Source of the DNA: Paeniglutamicibacter gangotriensis Lz1y
GTDB lineage: Bacteria; Actinomycetota; Actinomycetes; Actinomycetales; Micrococcaceae
Assembly: GCF_000348945.1 (NCBI RefSeq)
Contig: NZ_AOCK01000006.1
Span: 62,001-126,000 of the forward strand
Direction: 5' to 3'
DNA: 64,000 nt
Notes under the pieces: generated by a model
What the model saw: the letters and a program-made list of their open reading frames with translations, nothing else
Told to the model about the DNA's origin: nothing
Database searches by the model: none
In this document: piece by piece, positions 45,579 through 55,453 of the stretch
Layout of the letters: each line of letters opens with the position of its first letter
How positions within the stretch are numbered: the stretch's first letter is position 1
Program-made: the position numbers and the translations under genes

Positions 45579-46838
45579 GGAAGACGGGCCCTTGCGCGGC
45601 ACCGACTGCCGTGTTTCGGGCGCCTTTTCCGATGTTTCGGTATCCAGTCGACCAACCACGAGCGCGGTTTGCAAGACAAACGCTTCCCGCGGAACCAGCG
45701 GATCCCAGCCGGTGACGTCGCACACGCGTTTAAGTCTATAACGTACGGTGTTGGCGTGAACGAAGAGCTCGCGGGCCGTCCCTTCCAGGGAATGGCCCAA
45801 GGAGAGGTAGCTCGAGAGCGTTTCGATCAGCCCGTTTCCGGCCTTGATCAGGGGATTGTAGATTCCCTGAACCAAGGCATCGCGAGCCTCGGCATCATTG
45901 TTCATGACCCGCTCGGGCCACAGGTCATCGGCGTCCACGGGGCGCGGGGCCGAGGGCCACGCCTTGGCGGCGGCAATCGCGGCAAAGGCTGCCTTGGCGC
46001 TGTCCGATGCTTCCTTCAAGGTGGGGGCCAACGGGCTGTAGACCACCGGGCCGTCACCAAAGAATGAGGCCAACCGATCCATGCCGGCCCGGTCGGATTC
46101 GACCCCGCCGAGCATCAAGATGGCACGTTCACCATGGACACCGACCAGGGAATCGCGGGCGTAGCGGGCCGCGGCGCGGCGCAGTTCGCTCACGAAACCG
46201 ACCTGTGAGGAGGTCGGGGTGGCACCAATCATCACCAGGATGTTCTCGTGGGACTTCCACCCCACGGCGGCAATCCGCGAGCGGAGCGAGTCCTGGGATT
46301 CGCCGCGCATCACCGCATCAACTACCAATGCTTCAAGCCTGGAATCCCAGGCTCCGCGGGTTTCGGCGGCCCGTGCGTACACATCGGCCGCGGCGAAAGC
46401 GACCTCCCGTGAATACCGGAGGACTGCTTCGCGCAGTTGGGTGTGTTCGGATTCCGGGGCGATGTCAGGGACCTGGGACTCGACGACTTCCACGATGGTG
46501 CGAATCAGTTGCAGCGCCTTTTGGAGGCTGATGGAGCGGGTCAGTTCCGTGGGAGCCGCACCAAAGACGTCGTTGAGCACCCATTGCGGGGACGTGGTGG
46601 GCCGTTCATACCAGGAGACGAAGGACGCGATGCCCTTTTGGGCTACCAGTCCCAGCGCCGCACGTTCCTCGGGGCGCAGGCCGCGGTACCAAGGCAACGA
46701 CTGGTCCAAGTGCTTCAGTGCGACGGTGGAGAGCACGCCCAGGTGCTGTTTGAGTCGTTTGAGGGTCTCCGGACTGGCCTTGGCTTGCCGGAACGGCCGG
46801 ATCCTCTGTGTCGGATTCGACGTTTGCTCTTCACTCAT
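45573..46838 (-). CDS. fasR: PucR-type fatty acid synthesis regulator FasR
   Basis: The 421-residue protein has the PucR C-terminal helix-turn-helix (GTARELFVHANTVRYRLKRV, then VTGWDP) and a long N-terminal GGDEF-like sensing region. Its position directly before fabD matches the streptomycete fatty acid synthesis activator FasR, which controls the fabD-fabH-acpP-fabF operon. The start MSEEQTSNPTQRIRPFRQAK at 46838 is typical of related proteins; a longer frame to 46892 would cross the upstream element. There is no clear Shine-Dalgarno box. Confidence 0.88.
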   Translation of the reverse strand: MSEEQTSNPTQRIRPFRQAKASPETLKRLKQHLGVLSTVALKHLDQSLPWYRGLRPEERAALGLVAQKGIASFVSWYERPTTSPQWVLNDVFGAAPTELTRSISLQKALQLIRTIVEVVESQVPDIAPESEHTQLREAVLRYSREVAFAAADVYARAAETRGAWDSRLEALVVDAVMRGESQDSLRSRIAAVGWKSHENILVMIGATPTSSQVGFVSELRRAAARYARDSLVGVHGERAILMLGGVESDRAGMDRLASFFGDGPVVYSPLAPTLKEASDSAKAAFAAIAAAKAWPSAPRPVDADDLWPERVMNNDAEARDALVQGIYNPLIKAGNGLIETLSSYLSLGHSLEGTARELFVHANTVRYRLKRVCDVTGWDPLVPREAFVLQTALVVGRLDTETSEKAPETRQSVPRKGPSSL

Positions 46839-46875
46839 AGAAAGAGCATACGCATCATCAGTCCGACGAACTATT

Positions 46876-46892
46876 TTGTATGATTCGCACAA
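46876..46892 (-). promoter_or_regulatory. Inverted-repeat element before fasR, candidate FasR site
   Basis: TTGTATGATTCGCACAA shares the first eight bases TTGTATGA and the ACAA end with the element at 45562-45578, and has TTGT/ACAA arms. It lies 38-54 bases upstream of the fasR start. Minus-strand TTGTGC and TACAAAAT here could also be promoter boxes. Confidence 0.6.
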
Positions 46893-47340
46893 CGAAAAAT
46901 GATGATCTTCGACCGCCGGACAGCTGTGGTCGATGATGCAAGGACGGGTACGACGGTTTTATCCAAGGGGCCAGCGCCTGAGTGGTTCCGTGTTGGGTGT
47001 CAACGGTGGTGTCGGTGCCCGCCAGGACGGAGAAGCGAGGCCTAAATGCGTCGATCAAATACCCTCGCGGTGTCCCCGGACGGGCTCCGATGCTCGTCTC
47101 CGGGAGCAATAGGCCGGGAACATGACGCCAAGAGCTGGGACAATGGATGGTGTCAGGCTCGCGGGCCCAGGCACCATCCCCCGAGGGGCGGCGCGCAGGT
47201 TCGCGCTCCCACCGCCATGGAGGAACCCCCGTTTTCGGGTCCATGGATCGAGCGGGACGACTGTCGGGCAGTGGCGGGCTCGTGCGAGCTCGCTCGCTGA
47301 CGTCGGGCATGGCCTCTCTTCCACGCGAAGGCAACAACAA
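46893..47340. other. Intergenic region between divergent fasR and carD-like gene
   Basis: About 450 bases with no supportable gene; frames present are shadows or short. A GAAGG box lies ten bases before the carD-like ATG. No known RNA or repeat recognised. Confidence 0.35.
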
Positions 47341-47889
47341 ATGAATTTCATCGAAGGTCAGACCATCGTCCACCCGCACCACGGGCCCGCCAGGGTCCAA
47401 TCCATCACCACCCGAACCATCCGGAAGGTCGAGTCCCGCTACCTGATCCTGGAAATCAAGGAGACGAACCTCATCGTGGGGGTGCCCATGGATCAAGCCC
47501 AATCCGTTGGTCTGCGTGCGGTCTTCAACCAGGCGGAAGTCGAGCGGCTGTTTGAAGTGTTCCGGGCACCATCCGACCCGGAGGAGGAGCAGTGGGCTCG
47601 GCGGACCAAGGACGCGCAGGAGAACCTGCGGACAGGGGACATCTATGCCGCAGCGGCGGTGGTCCGAAACCTGATTCGTCGCCGGAGCCGGAGCCACCTG
47701 TCTCCGATGGAGAAATCGATGTTGAAGGAAGCACAAAAGCCGCTGGTCACGGAGATTGGCCTGTCGCTCGGAATTTCGGCGGATCAGGCCGAGACCCTGC
47801 TTGAAACGCAGGTCGGCCTCGGCGAGGATCAGCACGAAGACATACCGGAGGTCGATGAGTCCCCGCTGCAGCAGACGGCACCCAGGTGA
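47341..47889 (+). CDS. CarD-family transcriptional regulator
   Basis: The 182-residue protein has the N-terminal CarD/TRCF RNA-polymerase-interacting domain (FIEGQTIVHPHHGPARVQSI, SRYLILEIKETNLIVGVPMD) and a C-terminal helical DNA-binding part (WARRTKDAQENLRTGDIYAA, RSHLSPMEKSMLKEAQKPLV). CarD proteins stabilise open promoter complexes, often at rRNA promoters. An extra acidic tail of about 25 residues is present. This may be the main CarD or a second copy; the window does not show which. Confidence 0.9.
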   Translation: MNFIEGQTIVHPHHGPARVQSITTRTIRKVESRYLILEIKETNLIVGVPMDQAQSVGLRAVFNQAEVERLFEVFRAPSDPEEEQWARRTKDAQENLRTGDIYAAAAVVRNLIRRRSRSHLSPMEKSMLKEAQKPLVTEIGLSLGISADQAETLLETQVGLGEDQHEDIPEVDESPLQQTAPR

Positions 47890-47938
47890 GTGCCCCAGCC
47901 AGGGCCTAATCGCCGGCCGGCACCTGATCGTGAGCCCA

Positions 47939-47989
47939 AACAGCGGTGGCGCGTATCCCCGTCAAAAGGGGATACGCGCCACCGCTGTT
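47939..47989. terminator. Bidirectional terminator between carD-like gene and aceE
   Basis: A perfect 22-base stem (47939-47960 with 47968-47989), starting AACAGCGGTGGCGCG, encloses the loop GTCAAAA. It lies between two convergent genes and is one of the longest perfect hairpins in the window. Confidence 0.85.
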
Positions 47990-48007
47990 ACTCAGGGCTA
48001 CAAACCG

Positions 48008-50755
48008 CTACGCGTCTGCTCCTGCGATAGCCGTGGCCTCGGCTGTCACGTCATCGAGCTTGTACTTGGCAAAGGCGGCGGCTGGCGCCGAGGCGTCAAC
48101 CTCTCCGCGCTTGGCCAGCATCTGCAGCGTGCGAACAACCACCGAGTGCGCGTCGATCTTGAAGAAGCGACGTGCGGCTTCGCGGGTATCGGAGAAACCG
48201 AACCCGTCGGCGCCGAGGGTAGCGAACTCGTTGGGCACGAACTGACGGATCTGATCCGGAACGGCCTTCATGTAGTCCGAGACCGCAACAATCGGGCCGG
48301 TGGCTCCGGCCAGCTGCTGTGCCACGAACGGGATGCGCGGCTCGGCGGTCGGATCCAGGAACGACTGCTCCTCGCACGCCAGACCATCACGGCGCAACTC
48401 GTTCCACGAGGTGACTGACCAGACATCTGCCGACACGCCCCAGTCCTCGGCGAGCATGCGCTGAGCCTCTATGGTCCACGGCACCGCCACGCCGGAAGCG
48501 AGCAGCTGGGCACGCGGACCGTCGATGGTGGCCGGGGAGACCTGGTAGATGCCACCCAGGATGCCGGGGACATCGAGGTCTTCTGGCTCCTTGGGCTGCT
48601 GGTACGGCTCGTTGTAGATCGTGATGTAGTACATCACGTTCGGGTCCTCGTGCTTGCCGCCGTACATGCGTTCCAGGCCGGCCTTCACGATGTGGCCGAT
48701 CTCGTACCCGTAAGCCGGGTCGTAGGTGATGACCGCGGGGTTGGTGGAGGCAAGGATCGGGGAGTGGCCGTCAGCGTGCTGCAGGCCCTCTCCGGTCAGC
48801 GTGGTGCGCCCGGCAGTGGCACCCATGATGAACCCGCGGGTCATCTGGTCTCCGGCCGCCCAGAACGCGTCGCCGGTGCGCTGGAAACCGAACATCGAGT
48901 AGAACACGTAGATCGGGATCAACGGCTCGTCGTGCGTGGAATACGAGGTGCCCGCCGCGGTGAATGCCGCGACGGCGCCGGCCTCATTGATGCCCGGGTG
49001 GATCAACTGTCCGGCCGGGGATTCCTTGTAGGCGAGAACCAATTCGCGGTCAACCGAGAGGTAGTTCTGGCCGGCCGGGTTGTAGATCTTCGCGGTCGGG
49101 AAGAAGGCATCCATGCCGAAGGTGCGTGATTCATCGGGCACGATCGGAACAACACGCTTGCCGAATTCCTTATCGCGCATCAGATCCTTGAGCAGACGCA
49201 CGAAGGCCATGGTGGTGGCCGCCTGCTGCTTGCCCGATCCGCGCGAAGCGGTTTCGTAGGCCTTGTCCTCGGGGAGGTGAATCTCCTTGGACTTGTTGCG
49301 GCGCGAAGGAACAGATCCGCCCAGCTCGTTGCGACGTTCCATCATGTACTTGTACTCGGCCGAGTCCTGCTCCGGACGGTAGTACGGGGGCATGTACGGG
49401 TCGGCTTCGAGCTGCTCGTCGGTGATCGGGATGCGCAAGTGGTCGCGGAAGGCCTTGAGGTCCTCCAGCGTCATCTTCTTCATCTGGTGCGTAGCATTAC
49501 GCGCCTCGAAGTGGGGGCCCAGGCCGTAGCCCTTGACCGTCTTGGTCAAGATGACCGTGGGCTTGCCCTTGAACTCCGTGGCTGCCTTGTAGGCCGCGTA
49601 AACCTTGTGGTAATCGTGGCCGCCACGCTTCAGGTTCCAGATCTGCTCGTCGGTCAGATCCGCAACCATTTCCTTGGTCTGCGGGGACTTGCCGAAGAAG
49701 TGCTCGCGGACGAAGGCGCCGTTTTCAGCCTTGTAGGTCTGGTAGTCGCCATCCGGGGTCTGGTTCATGATGTCAACCAGCGAGTTGTCTTCGTCCTTGT
49801 CGAGTAGGGCATCCCACTCGCGGCCCCAAACAACCTTGATGACGTTCCAGCCCGCGCCGCGGAAGAATGCCTCGAGTTCCTGCATGATCTTGCCGTTGCC
49901 GCGGACCGGTCCATCGAGGCGCTGCAGGTTGCAGTTGACCACGAAGGTGAGGTTGTCCAGCTTCTCATTGGCTGCCAGCTGGAGCAGGCCGCGTGACTCG
50001 GGCTCGTCCATTTCGCCGTCGCCCAGGAAAGCCCACACCTGCTGGTCGCTGGTGTCCTTGATGCCGCGGTTCTGCAGGTAGCGGTTCGACTGCGCCTGGT
50101 AGATGGCGTTCATCGGACCGATGCCCATGGAAACCGTGGGGAATTCCCAGAAGTCCGGCAACGAGTGCGGGTGCGGGTACGACGGCAGGGCATGACCCTC
50201 GCGGGACTTCTCCTGGCGGAACCCATCGAGGTCTTCTTCGCTCAGGCGTCCTTCGAGGAATGCGCGGGCGTACATACCCGGGGAGGCGTGGCCCTGGAAG
50301 AAGACCTGGTCACCACCTCCGGAATGCTCCTTGCCGCGGAAGAAGTGGTTGAAGCCCACTTCATACAGGGTTGCGGCACCGGCGTAGGTGGAGATATGTC
50401 CACCGACCCCAACACCCGGGCGCTGGCCGCGGTGCACCATGACAGCAGCGTTCCAGCGCATGAAAGCTCGGTAGCGTCGTTCAATCTGCTCGTCACCCGG
50501 GAACTCAGGTTCCTGGTCCACCGGAATAGTATTCACATAGTCCGTGGTGGTAACCATGGGGACGCCCACACTCTTAGCGCCTGCGCGCTGTAGCAGTGAA
50601 CGAACAATGTACTGGGCACGCTCGGTGCCCTGTGTTTCGACCAGATCATCGAAGGACTCGATCCATTCAGCGGTCTCCTCCGGATCCCTGTCGGGCAACT
50701 GACTCGTCAGGCCACTACGGATGTGAGAAATATGTTCCTCTACAGCCACGTCCAT
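48008..50755 (-). CDS. aceE: Pyruvate dehydrogenase E1 component, homodimeric type
   Basis: The 915-residue thiamine-diphosphate enzyme decarboxylates pyruvate for acetyl-CoA formation. It has the ThDP motif ([15 protein letters not shown] through [20 protein letters not shown]) and the homodimeric-type signatures [20 protein letters not shown] and [18 protein letters not shown]. In actinobacteria it works in a mixed complex with E2 and Lpd encoded elsewhere. The ATG at 50755 has GAGGAG six bases upstream; earlier in-frame starts do not. It is convergent with the carD-like gene. Confidence 0.96.
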   Translation of the reverse strand: MDVAVEEHISHIRSGLTSQLPDRDPEETAEWIESFDDLVETQGTERAQYIVRSLLQRAGAKSVGVPMVTTTDYVNTIPVDQEPEFPGDEQIERRYRAFMRWNAAVMVHRGQRPGVGVGGHISTYAGAATLYEVGFNHFFRGKEHSGGGDQVFFQGHASPGMYARAFLEGRLSEEDLDGFRQEKSREGHALPSYPHPHSLPDFWEFPTVSMGIGPMNAIYQAQSNRYLQNRGIKDTSDQQVWAFLGDGEMDEPESRGLLQLAANEKLDNLTFVVNCNLQRLDGPVRGNGKIMQELEAFFRGAGWNVIKVVWGREWDALLDKDEDNSLVDIMNQTPDGDYQTYKAENGAFVREHFFGKSPQTKEMVADLTDEQIWNLKRGGHDYHKVYAAYKAATEFKGKPTVILTKTVKGYGLGPHFEARNATHQMKKMTLEDLKAFRDHLRIPITDEQLEADPYMPPYYRPEQDSAEYKYMMERRNELGGSVPSRRNKSKEIHLPEDKAYETASRGSGKQQAATTMAFVRLLKDLMRDKEFGKRVVPIVPDESRTFGMDAFFPTAKIYNPAGQNYLSVDRELVLAYKESPAGQLIHPGINEAGAVAAFTAAGTSYSTHDEPLIPIYVFYSMFGFQRTGDAFWAAGDQMTRGFIMGATAGRTTLTGEGLQHADGHSPILASTNPAVITYDPAYGYEIGHIVKAGLERMYGGKHEDPNVMYYITIYNEPYQQPKEPEDLDVPGILGGIYQVSPATIDGPRAQLLASGVAVPWTIEAQRMLAEDWGVSADVWSVTSWNELRRDGLACEEQSFLDPTAEPRIPFVAQQLAGATGPIVAVSDYMKAVPDQIRQFVPNEFATLGADGFGFSDTREAARRFFKIDAHSVVVRTLQMLAKRGEVDASAPAAAFAKYKLDDVTAEATAIAGADA

Positions 50756-51087
50756 CTTCTCCTCGTTATGGGGTACAGCGGGGACTGTGCGTTGGGCGCA
50801 AATTAGCGCACACAACCCACAGTGGCGTTGCTAGCGCCAAAGGTGTGGCCCGTTCCCCAAGGGTGGTTGGGCGCGGACCGCCGGTTACACTCTAATGCGC
50901 ATGAGTACCCAAAACGTATCCGGGCCCAACACATGCGACCTTTCGAAGTTACATGGCGAATGTGCTCATAGCCGAATGCGGGTCTATGTTGTCACTATTT
51001 CGGCGTGTTGGAGGCGTTGCGCTTGATGGGATTACAAAAAGGGTGTTTGGTTGGTACCAGACGCTATACAGCAGCAGGAGGAGTGAC
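50756..51087. other. Divergent promoter region between aceE and DUF3052
   Basis: About 330 bases with no gene. The right end carries AGGAGG (51076-51081) before the DUF3052 start. GCGCAAATTAGCGC at 50799-50812 is a short interrupted palindrome just upstream of the aceE message and could be a regulator site. Confidence 0.35.
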
Positions 51088-51504
51088 GTGAGCGACGCCG
51101 CACCGGCAAAGCACGAAGCCGCACAGAAAATGGGCTTCAAAGACGGGGACCTGATACAGGAACTCGGGTACGACGACGATGTGGACTTTGATCTGCGCGA
51201 TTCCCTTGAGGACGCAGTGGGTTCAGAACTACTGACAGAGGAAGACCACGAGGTAGTCGACGGAATCATCTACTGGTGGCGTGACGACGACGGGGATCTG
51301 ATCGATGCCCTCGTTGACTCGCTGGTAAGCCTCGATGATGATGCGGTCGTATGGCTCCTGACCCCGAAATCGGGTCGAGATGGTTACGTGTCTCCGGCAG
51401 CCATCCAGGCAGACGCACCCACAGCGGGCCTTCATGTAACAAACACCGAGGGTGTTTCCGAAGATTGGTCAGCCACACGGCTTGTTGCGCGCCGCAAGAA
51501 CTAG
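51088..51504 (+). CDS. DUF3052 protein
   Basis: The 138-residue acidic protein belongs to the actinobacterial DUF3052 family: AAQKMGFKDGDLIQELGYDD, DDVDFDLRDSLEDAVGSEL and DGIIYWWRDDDGDLIDALVD. It is commonly encoded beside aceE and a peroxiredoxin, as here, and its role is not settled. The GTG start has AGGAGG seven bases upstream. The stop is four bases before the peroxiredoxin gene, so the two are one operon. Confidence 0.9.
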   Translation: MSDAAPAKHEAAQKMGFKDGDLIQELGYDDDVDFDLRDSLEDAVGSELLTEEDHEVVDGIIYWWRDDDGDLIDALVDSLVSLDDDAVVWLLTPKSGRDGYVSPAAIQADAPTAGLHVTNTEGVSEDWSATRLVARRKN

Positions 51505-51508
51505 CGCA

Positions 51509-52000
51509 ATGGATTTCCCAACACCGGCGACGGGGGACACGTTCCCTGCGCCGAGGGCCGGTCAAATAGCTCCGGGCTTCGCCCTTTCCAACCAGTACGG
51601 TGAACTCATCGAGTCCCGATTGCTGGGCGAGCAGGCCTACTTCCTGGTTTTCTACCCGTTCGCGTTTTCCGCGGTCTGCGGGTCGGAGCTGGAGGAATTG
51701 GAAAAAGTACGTCAGGAATTTGCCGGACGCCGCATCCGAATCATGGCTGTCTCGGTGGATCATAAATTTACCTTGCGAACCTATGCGGATCAGGCCCATT
51801 TCGGGTTTGATCTGCTGGCCGACTTCTGGCCACATGGCGCCGTGGCAAACAGCTACGGAGCCTTCAACAACGAGTCCGGCGCGGCAACGCGGCACACTTT
51901 CCTCATAGCGGAGGGACGTGTAGTGGATTCCTTTAGTTCACCTATCCATCTGGCGCGCAACATCGCGCGCTACCGAGAGGCGATGGACCTACTCACCTAA
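51509..52000 (+). CDS. Peroxiredoxin, AhpE-like
   Basis: The 163-residue thiol peroxidase has the peroxidatic cysteine Cys57 in VFYPFAFSAVCGSELEEL (the P-x-x-x-T/S-x-x-C motif) and no clear resolving cysteine, so it is probably a one-Cys type reduced by mycoredoxin or another thiol, as AhpE is. GFDLLADFWPHGAVANSYGA is the typical later block. It overlaps nothing but lies only four bases after DUF3052. Confidence 0.9.
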   Translation: MDFPTPATGDTFPAPRAGQIAPGFALSNQYGELIESRLLGEQAYFLVFYPFAFSAVCGSELEELEKVRQEFAGRRIRIMAVSVDHKFTLRTYADQAHFGFDLLADFWPHGAVANSYGAFNNESGAATRHTFLIAEGRVVDSFSSPIHLARNIARYREAMDLLT

Positions 52001-52066
52001 TTGTTGTCGAAGAATCTTTGCGTCTATTTCGACAGCGCGGGCGGGTACATTGCCAAAGTCATAGTC

Positions 52067-52094
52067 TTGTCACGAACTCTTCGGGCGGTATATC
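52067..52094 (+). promoter_or_regulatory. Probable promoter of the first tRNA-Val gene
   Basis: TTGTCA (52067-52072) and TATATC (52089-52094) are spaced by 16 bases and end 25 bases before the mature tRNA. This is a good fit to a housekeeping promoter. Confidence 0.55.
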
Positions 52095-52119
52095 AACCAA
52101 ACGAATTCAGTAGTGCCAA

Positions 52120-52192
52120 GGGCCTTTAGCTCAGCTGGTAGAGCGTCACGTTTACACCGTGAATGTCATCGGTTCGATCCCGGTAGGGCCCA
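52120..52192 (+). tRNA. tRNA-Val (anticodon TAC)
   Basis: The 73-base gene folds as a cloverleaf: acceptor GGGCCTT with AGGGCCC, D-arm GCTC/GAGC, anticodon stem TCACG/CGTGA with loop TTTACAC (anticodon TAC, reading GTA-type valine codons), and T-arm with GGTTCGATCCC. CCA is not encoded. An identical copy lies at 62944-63016. Confidence 0.96.
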
Positions 52193-52443
52193 CAAACATC
52201 AGGTATCAGTAGCGATACCAACTATTAGTCAAGTACCTGGGTCAGAGATTTTTCAGTTGGATTCCGCATGGCGGTTTCTTGCTTCTTGATGCCGCATCCG
52301 GCCGAGGGCATTGCATAGCTAACGTCGAGTGGAGTCCTCTCCAGCGGGCTCTATCGAGATTCCGCTGGGTGGCGTGTTCCTGGGTGAAGGAGTCGGTCGT
52401 TTCGGCCCGGAATCGCCTGATCTTGCAATGATAGATTCAAGTC

Positions 52444-52770
52444 ATGACGATATTTGCTGAGCAAATCGGTGCCGTCTTGGATCCGGTGACTGGCATCGGA
52501 GACACCATTGAGGGGCCTGCGGGTCCTCCCCAGGCTGCCGGAATGGCCGGCGCGCAGGCTGCATGGCTCATCGCCAATGCTGCGCATAAATTGCCGTCCG
52601 GCTTCCCCACCTTCGCCCGCACGCATCCGCAGGTGCTGCTGGAAACCGATGCCGCCGAGCGCACCGGATTCGTCGATGATTCCACTCATCTGGGTGTGAC
52701 CAGCGCACTATTACCGCATGGGCCTGTCGTAGACCCGAGCTCCGCGGTTTTGCCGGGGTTGCCGAGTTGA
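52444..52770 (+). CDS. Unknown protein, first of a coupled pair
   Basis: The 108-residue frame, MTIFAEQIGAVLDPVTGIGD onward, is rich in Ala, Pro and Gly and has no transmembrane segment or recognised motif. Its stop overlaps the ATG of the next gene (ATGA at 52767-52770), which supports it being translated. No strong ribosome binding site is visible. It resembles no family I can name. Confidence 0.5.
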   Translation: MTIFAEQIGAVLDPVTGIGDTIEGPAGPPQAAGMAGAQAAWLIANAAHKLPSGFPTFARTHPQVLLETDAAERTGFVDDSTHLGVTSALLPHGPVVDPSSAVLPGLPS

Positions 52771-53483
52771 TGGGTTCACATTCGGCAGCGCGTCAGCACC
52801 GCAATCAGTTGGGTGAGGTAGTCGCGATTCACCATGACCGACCAAACCGCGGAACAACACTCGGATTTGTTGCCGCGTGGGTCGGCATGAGCGCAATAAC
52901 GCTCATCAACCCGGCAGAGACATTCTTGCTCGCGATAGTTCCGACGTTCGCCTTCCTCATCATCTGGGTACTCATATACCTGATGCTTGCGGGGGAGCGG
53001 CTCGTCGTGTGTGAACGAGGAATTCTGTTCGGCAGTGTTGCACCGTTCCTCCGTCCCCGCGCGATCGGCTACGAGCAGATCGTGCCGGGCAGCATCGTTC
53101 CTATCAGCGGAAAGATTACTCGCGTTTATCAACAGACCGGCCTTTGGGCCATCACCAACTTGCGTGTTATGTGGTGGTCACGGCAAGGGATATCCCTTGC
53201 TGGCCCACTAGTGGCGGAAACTTCTAGACGCCGAGACGCCACCCACCAGGTACCCCTGGCAGGGAGAAGGCCAAGGCTTCCCGAAACGCCCTGGATCATC
53301 GGCACTCGGGCACCCGCGGAGCAGGTCACAGCCGATATTGGCCGTGCTGCCAGGGCGGCCGGGTTCGCAGAGCTTGCTTCTGCGACGAATGCTGCGCGGC
53401 CCCGGAGCCTCAGCGGAAACCCAACTGATATCGCTGCCCAGCTGCCCGGGATCAGGGTGCCAGGGTCCCTCCGAGCGCATTGA
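52767..53483 (+). CDS. Unknown membrane protein with possible PH-like domain
   Basis: The 238-residue protein has two hydrophobic segments (about 32-50 and 53-73, including LGFVAAWVGMSAITLI and FLLAIVPTFAFLIIWVLIYL). A beta-rich region follows (GERLVVCERGILFGSVAPFL, PRAIGYEQIVPGSIVPISGK) with the feel of bacterial PH-like domains, and a proline/arginine-rich cytoplasmic tail. It is coupled to the preceding gene. Function unknown. Confidence 0.55.
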   Translation: MMGSHSAARQHRNQLGEVVAIHHDRPNRGTTLGFVAAWVGMSAITLINPAETFLLAIVPTFAFLIIWVLIYLMLAGERLVVCERGILFGSVAPFLRPRAIGYEQIVPGSIVPISGKITRVYQQTGLWAITNLRVMWWSRQGISLAGPLVAETSRRRDATHQVPLAGRRPRLPETPWIIGTRAPAEQVTADIGRAARAAGFAELASATNAARPRSLSGNPTDIAAQLPGIRVPGSLRAH

Positions 53484-53767
53484 AGAACACCGGACCTTCG
53501 GCGACACAGTGGCATACGCCGAGGCATAAATGTGTTGGTTCCAGACTCAACAATAAGTGCGCGTGGGGTCGCGCTTGAGGCACGTAGTGGCAGTGCGGCG
53601 AGAGATGTATGTAGTGCGAAGGCCACTTATTTCGCTCGGACGTTGAGGGACAATCGGCACAAGAACCAGGCGTCTTCAGGGTGTCCGAGGGATGTCTGAT
53701 TTCCGAGCAATCTCGTGGTCCGGGTCGCACCGATCGGTAGGATGGGTTCCATTCTAAGGAGTCGAAG

Positions 53768-54520
53768 GTGGCGTGGAGTACTCGTGAGCTCGCCAATCTG
53801 GCGGGGACGACGGTGAACACTATCCGGCACAACCACCGGTTGGGATTGCTCGACGTGCCTGAGCGCAAATACAACGGCTACAAGGAATACGAGGTGCGGC
53901 ATCTGGTGCGTGTTCTGCGCATCCGACGTCTGGTGGACCTAGGTGTGCCGCTATCACAAATTGGTGAGGTTGGCGCGGGTGGGGACAGCACGCCGGATGC
54001 GTTGCGGGAACTTGACGCGGAGTTGGCTGCGAATATCGAACGCCTGCAGCAGGCGCGATCGGACATCGCCTCCATCCTGCGTGACAGCGCGCCGGCCGAC
54101 GCGCCCGCGGGCTTCGAATCAGTGGCCTCACGGCTATCAGAAGCTGATAATTCGATCATCCACATCACCAAGCAATTCTACGACGAGGATGCACTTGCGG
54201 ACCTGCTCAAGATGGTGGAGACGGACACGCAGGCCGTCAGCGCCGAAATCGATGCGCTCCCCGCGGATGCAGACGATGCGACCAGACAACGGCTTGCCGA
54301 ACAGCTTGCGCCAGATCTTGCGCGGAACATGATTGCCTATCCCTGGATAAACGATCCGGGGGAGCACCTGTCGCAGAGTGAACACCTCACCCAGCAGACT
54401 TTCTTCGAAGCGCTGGTGGAGCTGTACAACCCCGCTCAGCTCGATGTGTTCGGTCGTGCGACTGTCCTGGCCCAGGAACAGCTGGACGGCGCTGATGATG
54501 AGAGCGGGGAAAGCGGCTGA
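53768..54520 (+). CDS. MerR-family transcriptional regulator
   Basis: The 250-residue protein has a MerR winged helix at the N-terminus (MAWSTRELANLAGTTVNTIR, YEVRHLVRVLRIRRLVDLGV). A coiled-coil region (about 76-105, with ANIERLQQARSDIASIL) and a C-terminal domain of about 130 residues follow. The C-terminal part suggests a ligand-binding module rather than a metal site; no Cys-rich loop is present. The GTG start has AAGGAG six bases upstream. It probably controls the membrane protein gene that follows after about 100 bases. Confidence 0.85.
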   Translation: MAWSTRELANLAGTTVNTIRHNHRLGLLDVPERKYNGYKEYEVRHLVRVLRIRRLVDLGVPLSQIGEVGAGGDSTPDALRELDAELAANIERLQQARSDIASILRDSAPADAPAGFESVASRLSEADNSIIHITKQFYDEDALADLLKMVETDTQAVSAEIDALPADADDATRQRLAEQLAPDLARNMIAYPWINDPGEHLSQSEHLTQQTFFEALVELYNPAQLDVFGRATVLAQEQLDGADDESGESG

Positions 54521-54626
54521 GGTCTAGCTCTGTCTGGACTTGACCATGTGCTGAGAACACGGTTTCTAATGGAATCAGTCGAGAAATATCTTGGCTTACA
54601 TCCACCATTTCAAGGAGCTGGTCCTC

Positions 54627-55184
54627 ATGAATCCCCTCGAGGAACTCGTCAACAACTTCCAGGATCTCGTGGGCCAGGTCCCCGAGCTCATCCAACCGTT
54701 CATCGTTATGCTCGCCGGTGCCATACCCTTCATCGACGGTGAAGGAGCAGCCATTATCGGCATCGTCGGCGGCATCAACCCGATCATCGCTGCGATCTTT
54801 GCAGCGGCGGGAAATCTCCTCAGCGTGGCACTTGTTGTCTTACTCAGTTCCCGGGCACGCACCGCCGTCATGAACCGCCAGGCAGGCCATGCAGATGCCA
54901 CCGCTGGCAGTGCAGGAACCGTGACCACGATGGAAGCCCCGCCCGCGAAGCTCGAGTCGAAGGGCCGCCTGCGCCTCAAGAAGTGGCTCGACCAATACGG
55001 AGTCCCAGGCGCAAGCATCCTCGGCCCCCTGGCGATCCCCGGCCAGTTCACCGCCGCCATGCTCGTCGCAGGCGGTACTTCCCGAGCTAGGGTGCTGCTC
55101 TGGCAAGCTATCTCCATCGTCCTCTGGACCACGGTAGGAGCCATTTCCATCTGGCTCGCGCTCCAAGTCGTCGTTCAGGTTTGA
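54627..55184 (+). CDS. Small multi-drug export protein family membrane protein
   Basis: The 185-residue protein has hydrophobic segments at the N-terminus (PFIVMLAGAIPFIDGEGAAI, then GGINPIIAAIFAAAGNLLSV) and at the C-terminus (ASILGPLAIPGQFTAAML, LWQAISIVLWTTVGAISI). A charged, disordered-looking loop in the middle contains RLRLKKWLDQYG. The two half-repeats with Glu/Gly/Ala and GP-L-x-IPG motifs fit the Sm_multidrug_ex (PF06695) family, related to DedA. The substrate is unknown. AAGGAG lies nine bases before the ATG. The MerR gene just upstream suggests an inducible export function. Confidence 0.75.
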   Translation: MNPLEELVNNFQDLVGQVPELIQPFIVMLAGAIPFIDGEGAAIIGIVGGINPIIAAIFAAAGNLLSVALVVLLSSRARTAVMNRQAGHADATAGSAGTVTTMEAPPAKLESKGRLRLKKWLDQYGVPGASILGPLAIPGQFTAAMLVAGGTSRARVLLWQAISIVLWTTVGAISIWLALQVVVQV

Positions 55185-55453
55185 GCCAGCCCCAATGGCC
55201 AGCTCGGAGGAATCGGCTGTGGCTCGTAGAAAATCTGAAGAGCCGCTCACCGGGCTTGAGGCCACCACCCTCGAGGAAGGACTTCTTGCTCCTAGCGTTC
55301 CGACCCTGCTCTGGCGCGTACGCCGCTTTCCAGGTGCTCGCCGGAGCCGTGCTTGCGACCTAGTTAGCGGCGAACATGCCGGCCGCACCGAAGCGAGCCG
55401 CGCACGCATTCCCCCGGAGGGGACGGCGAGGTAACCTAGGCGGAGGTGGTTGG

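Noticed and set aside
46858-47835. 325-codon minus-strand open frame across the fasR promoter and the carD-like gene
   Set aside because: Antisense to the CarD-family protein and rich in Pro/Arg/Gly; treated as a shadow.
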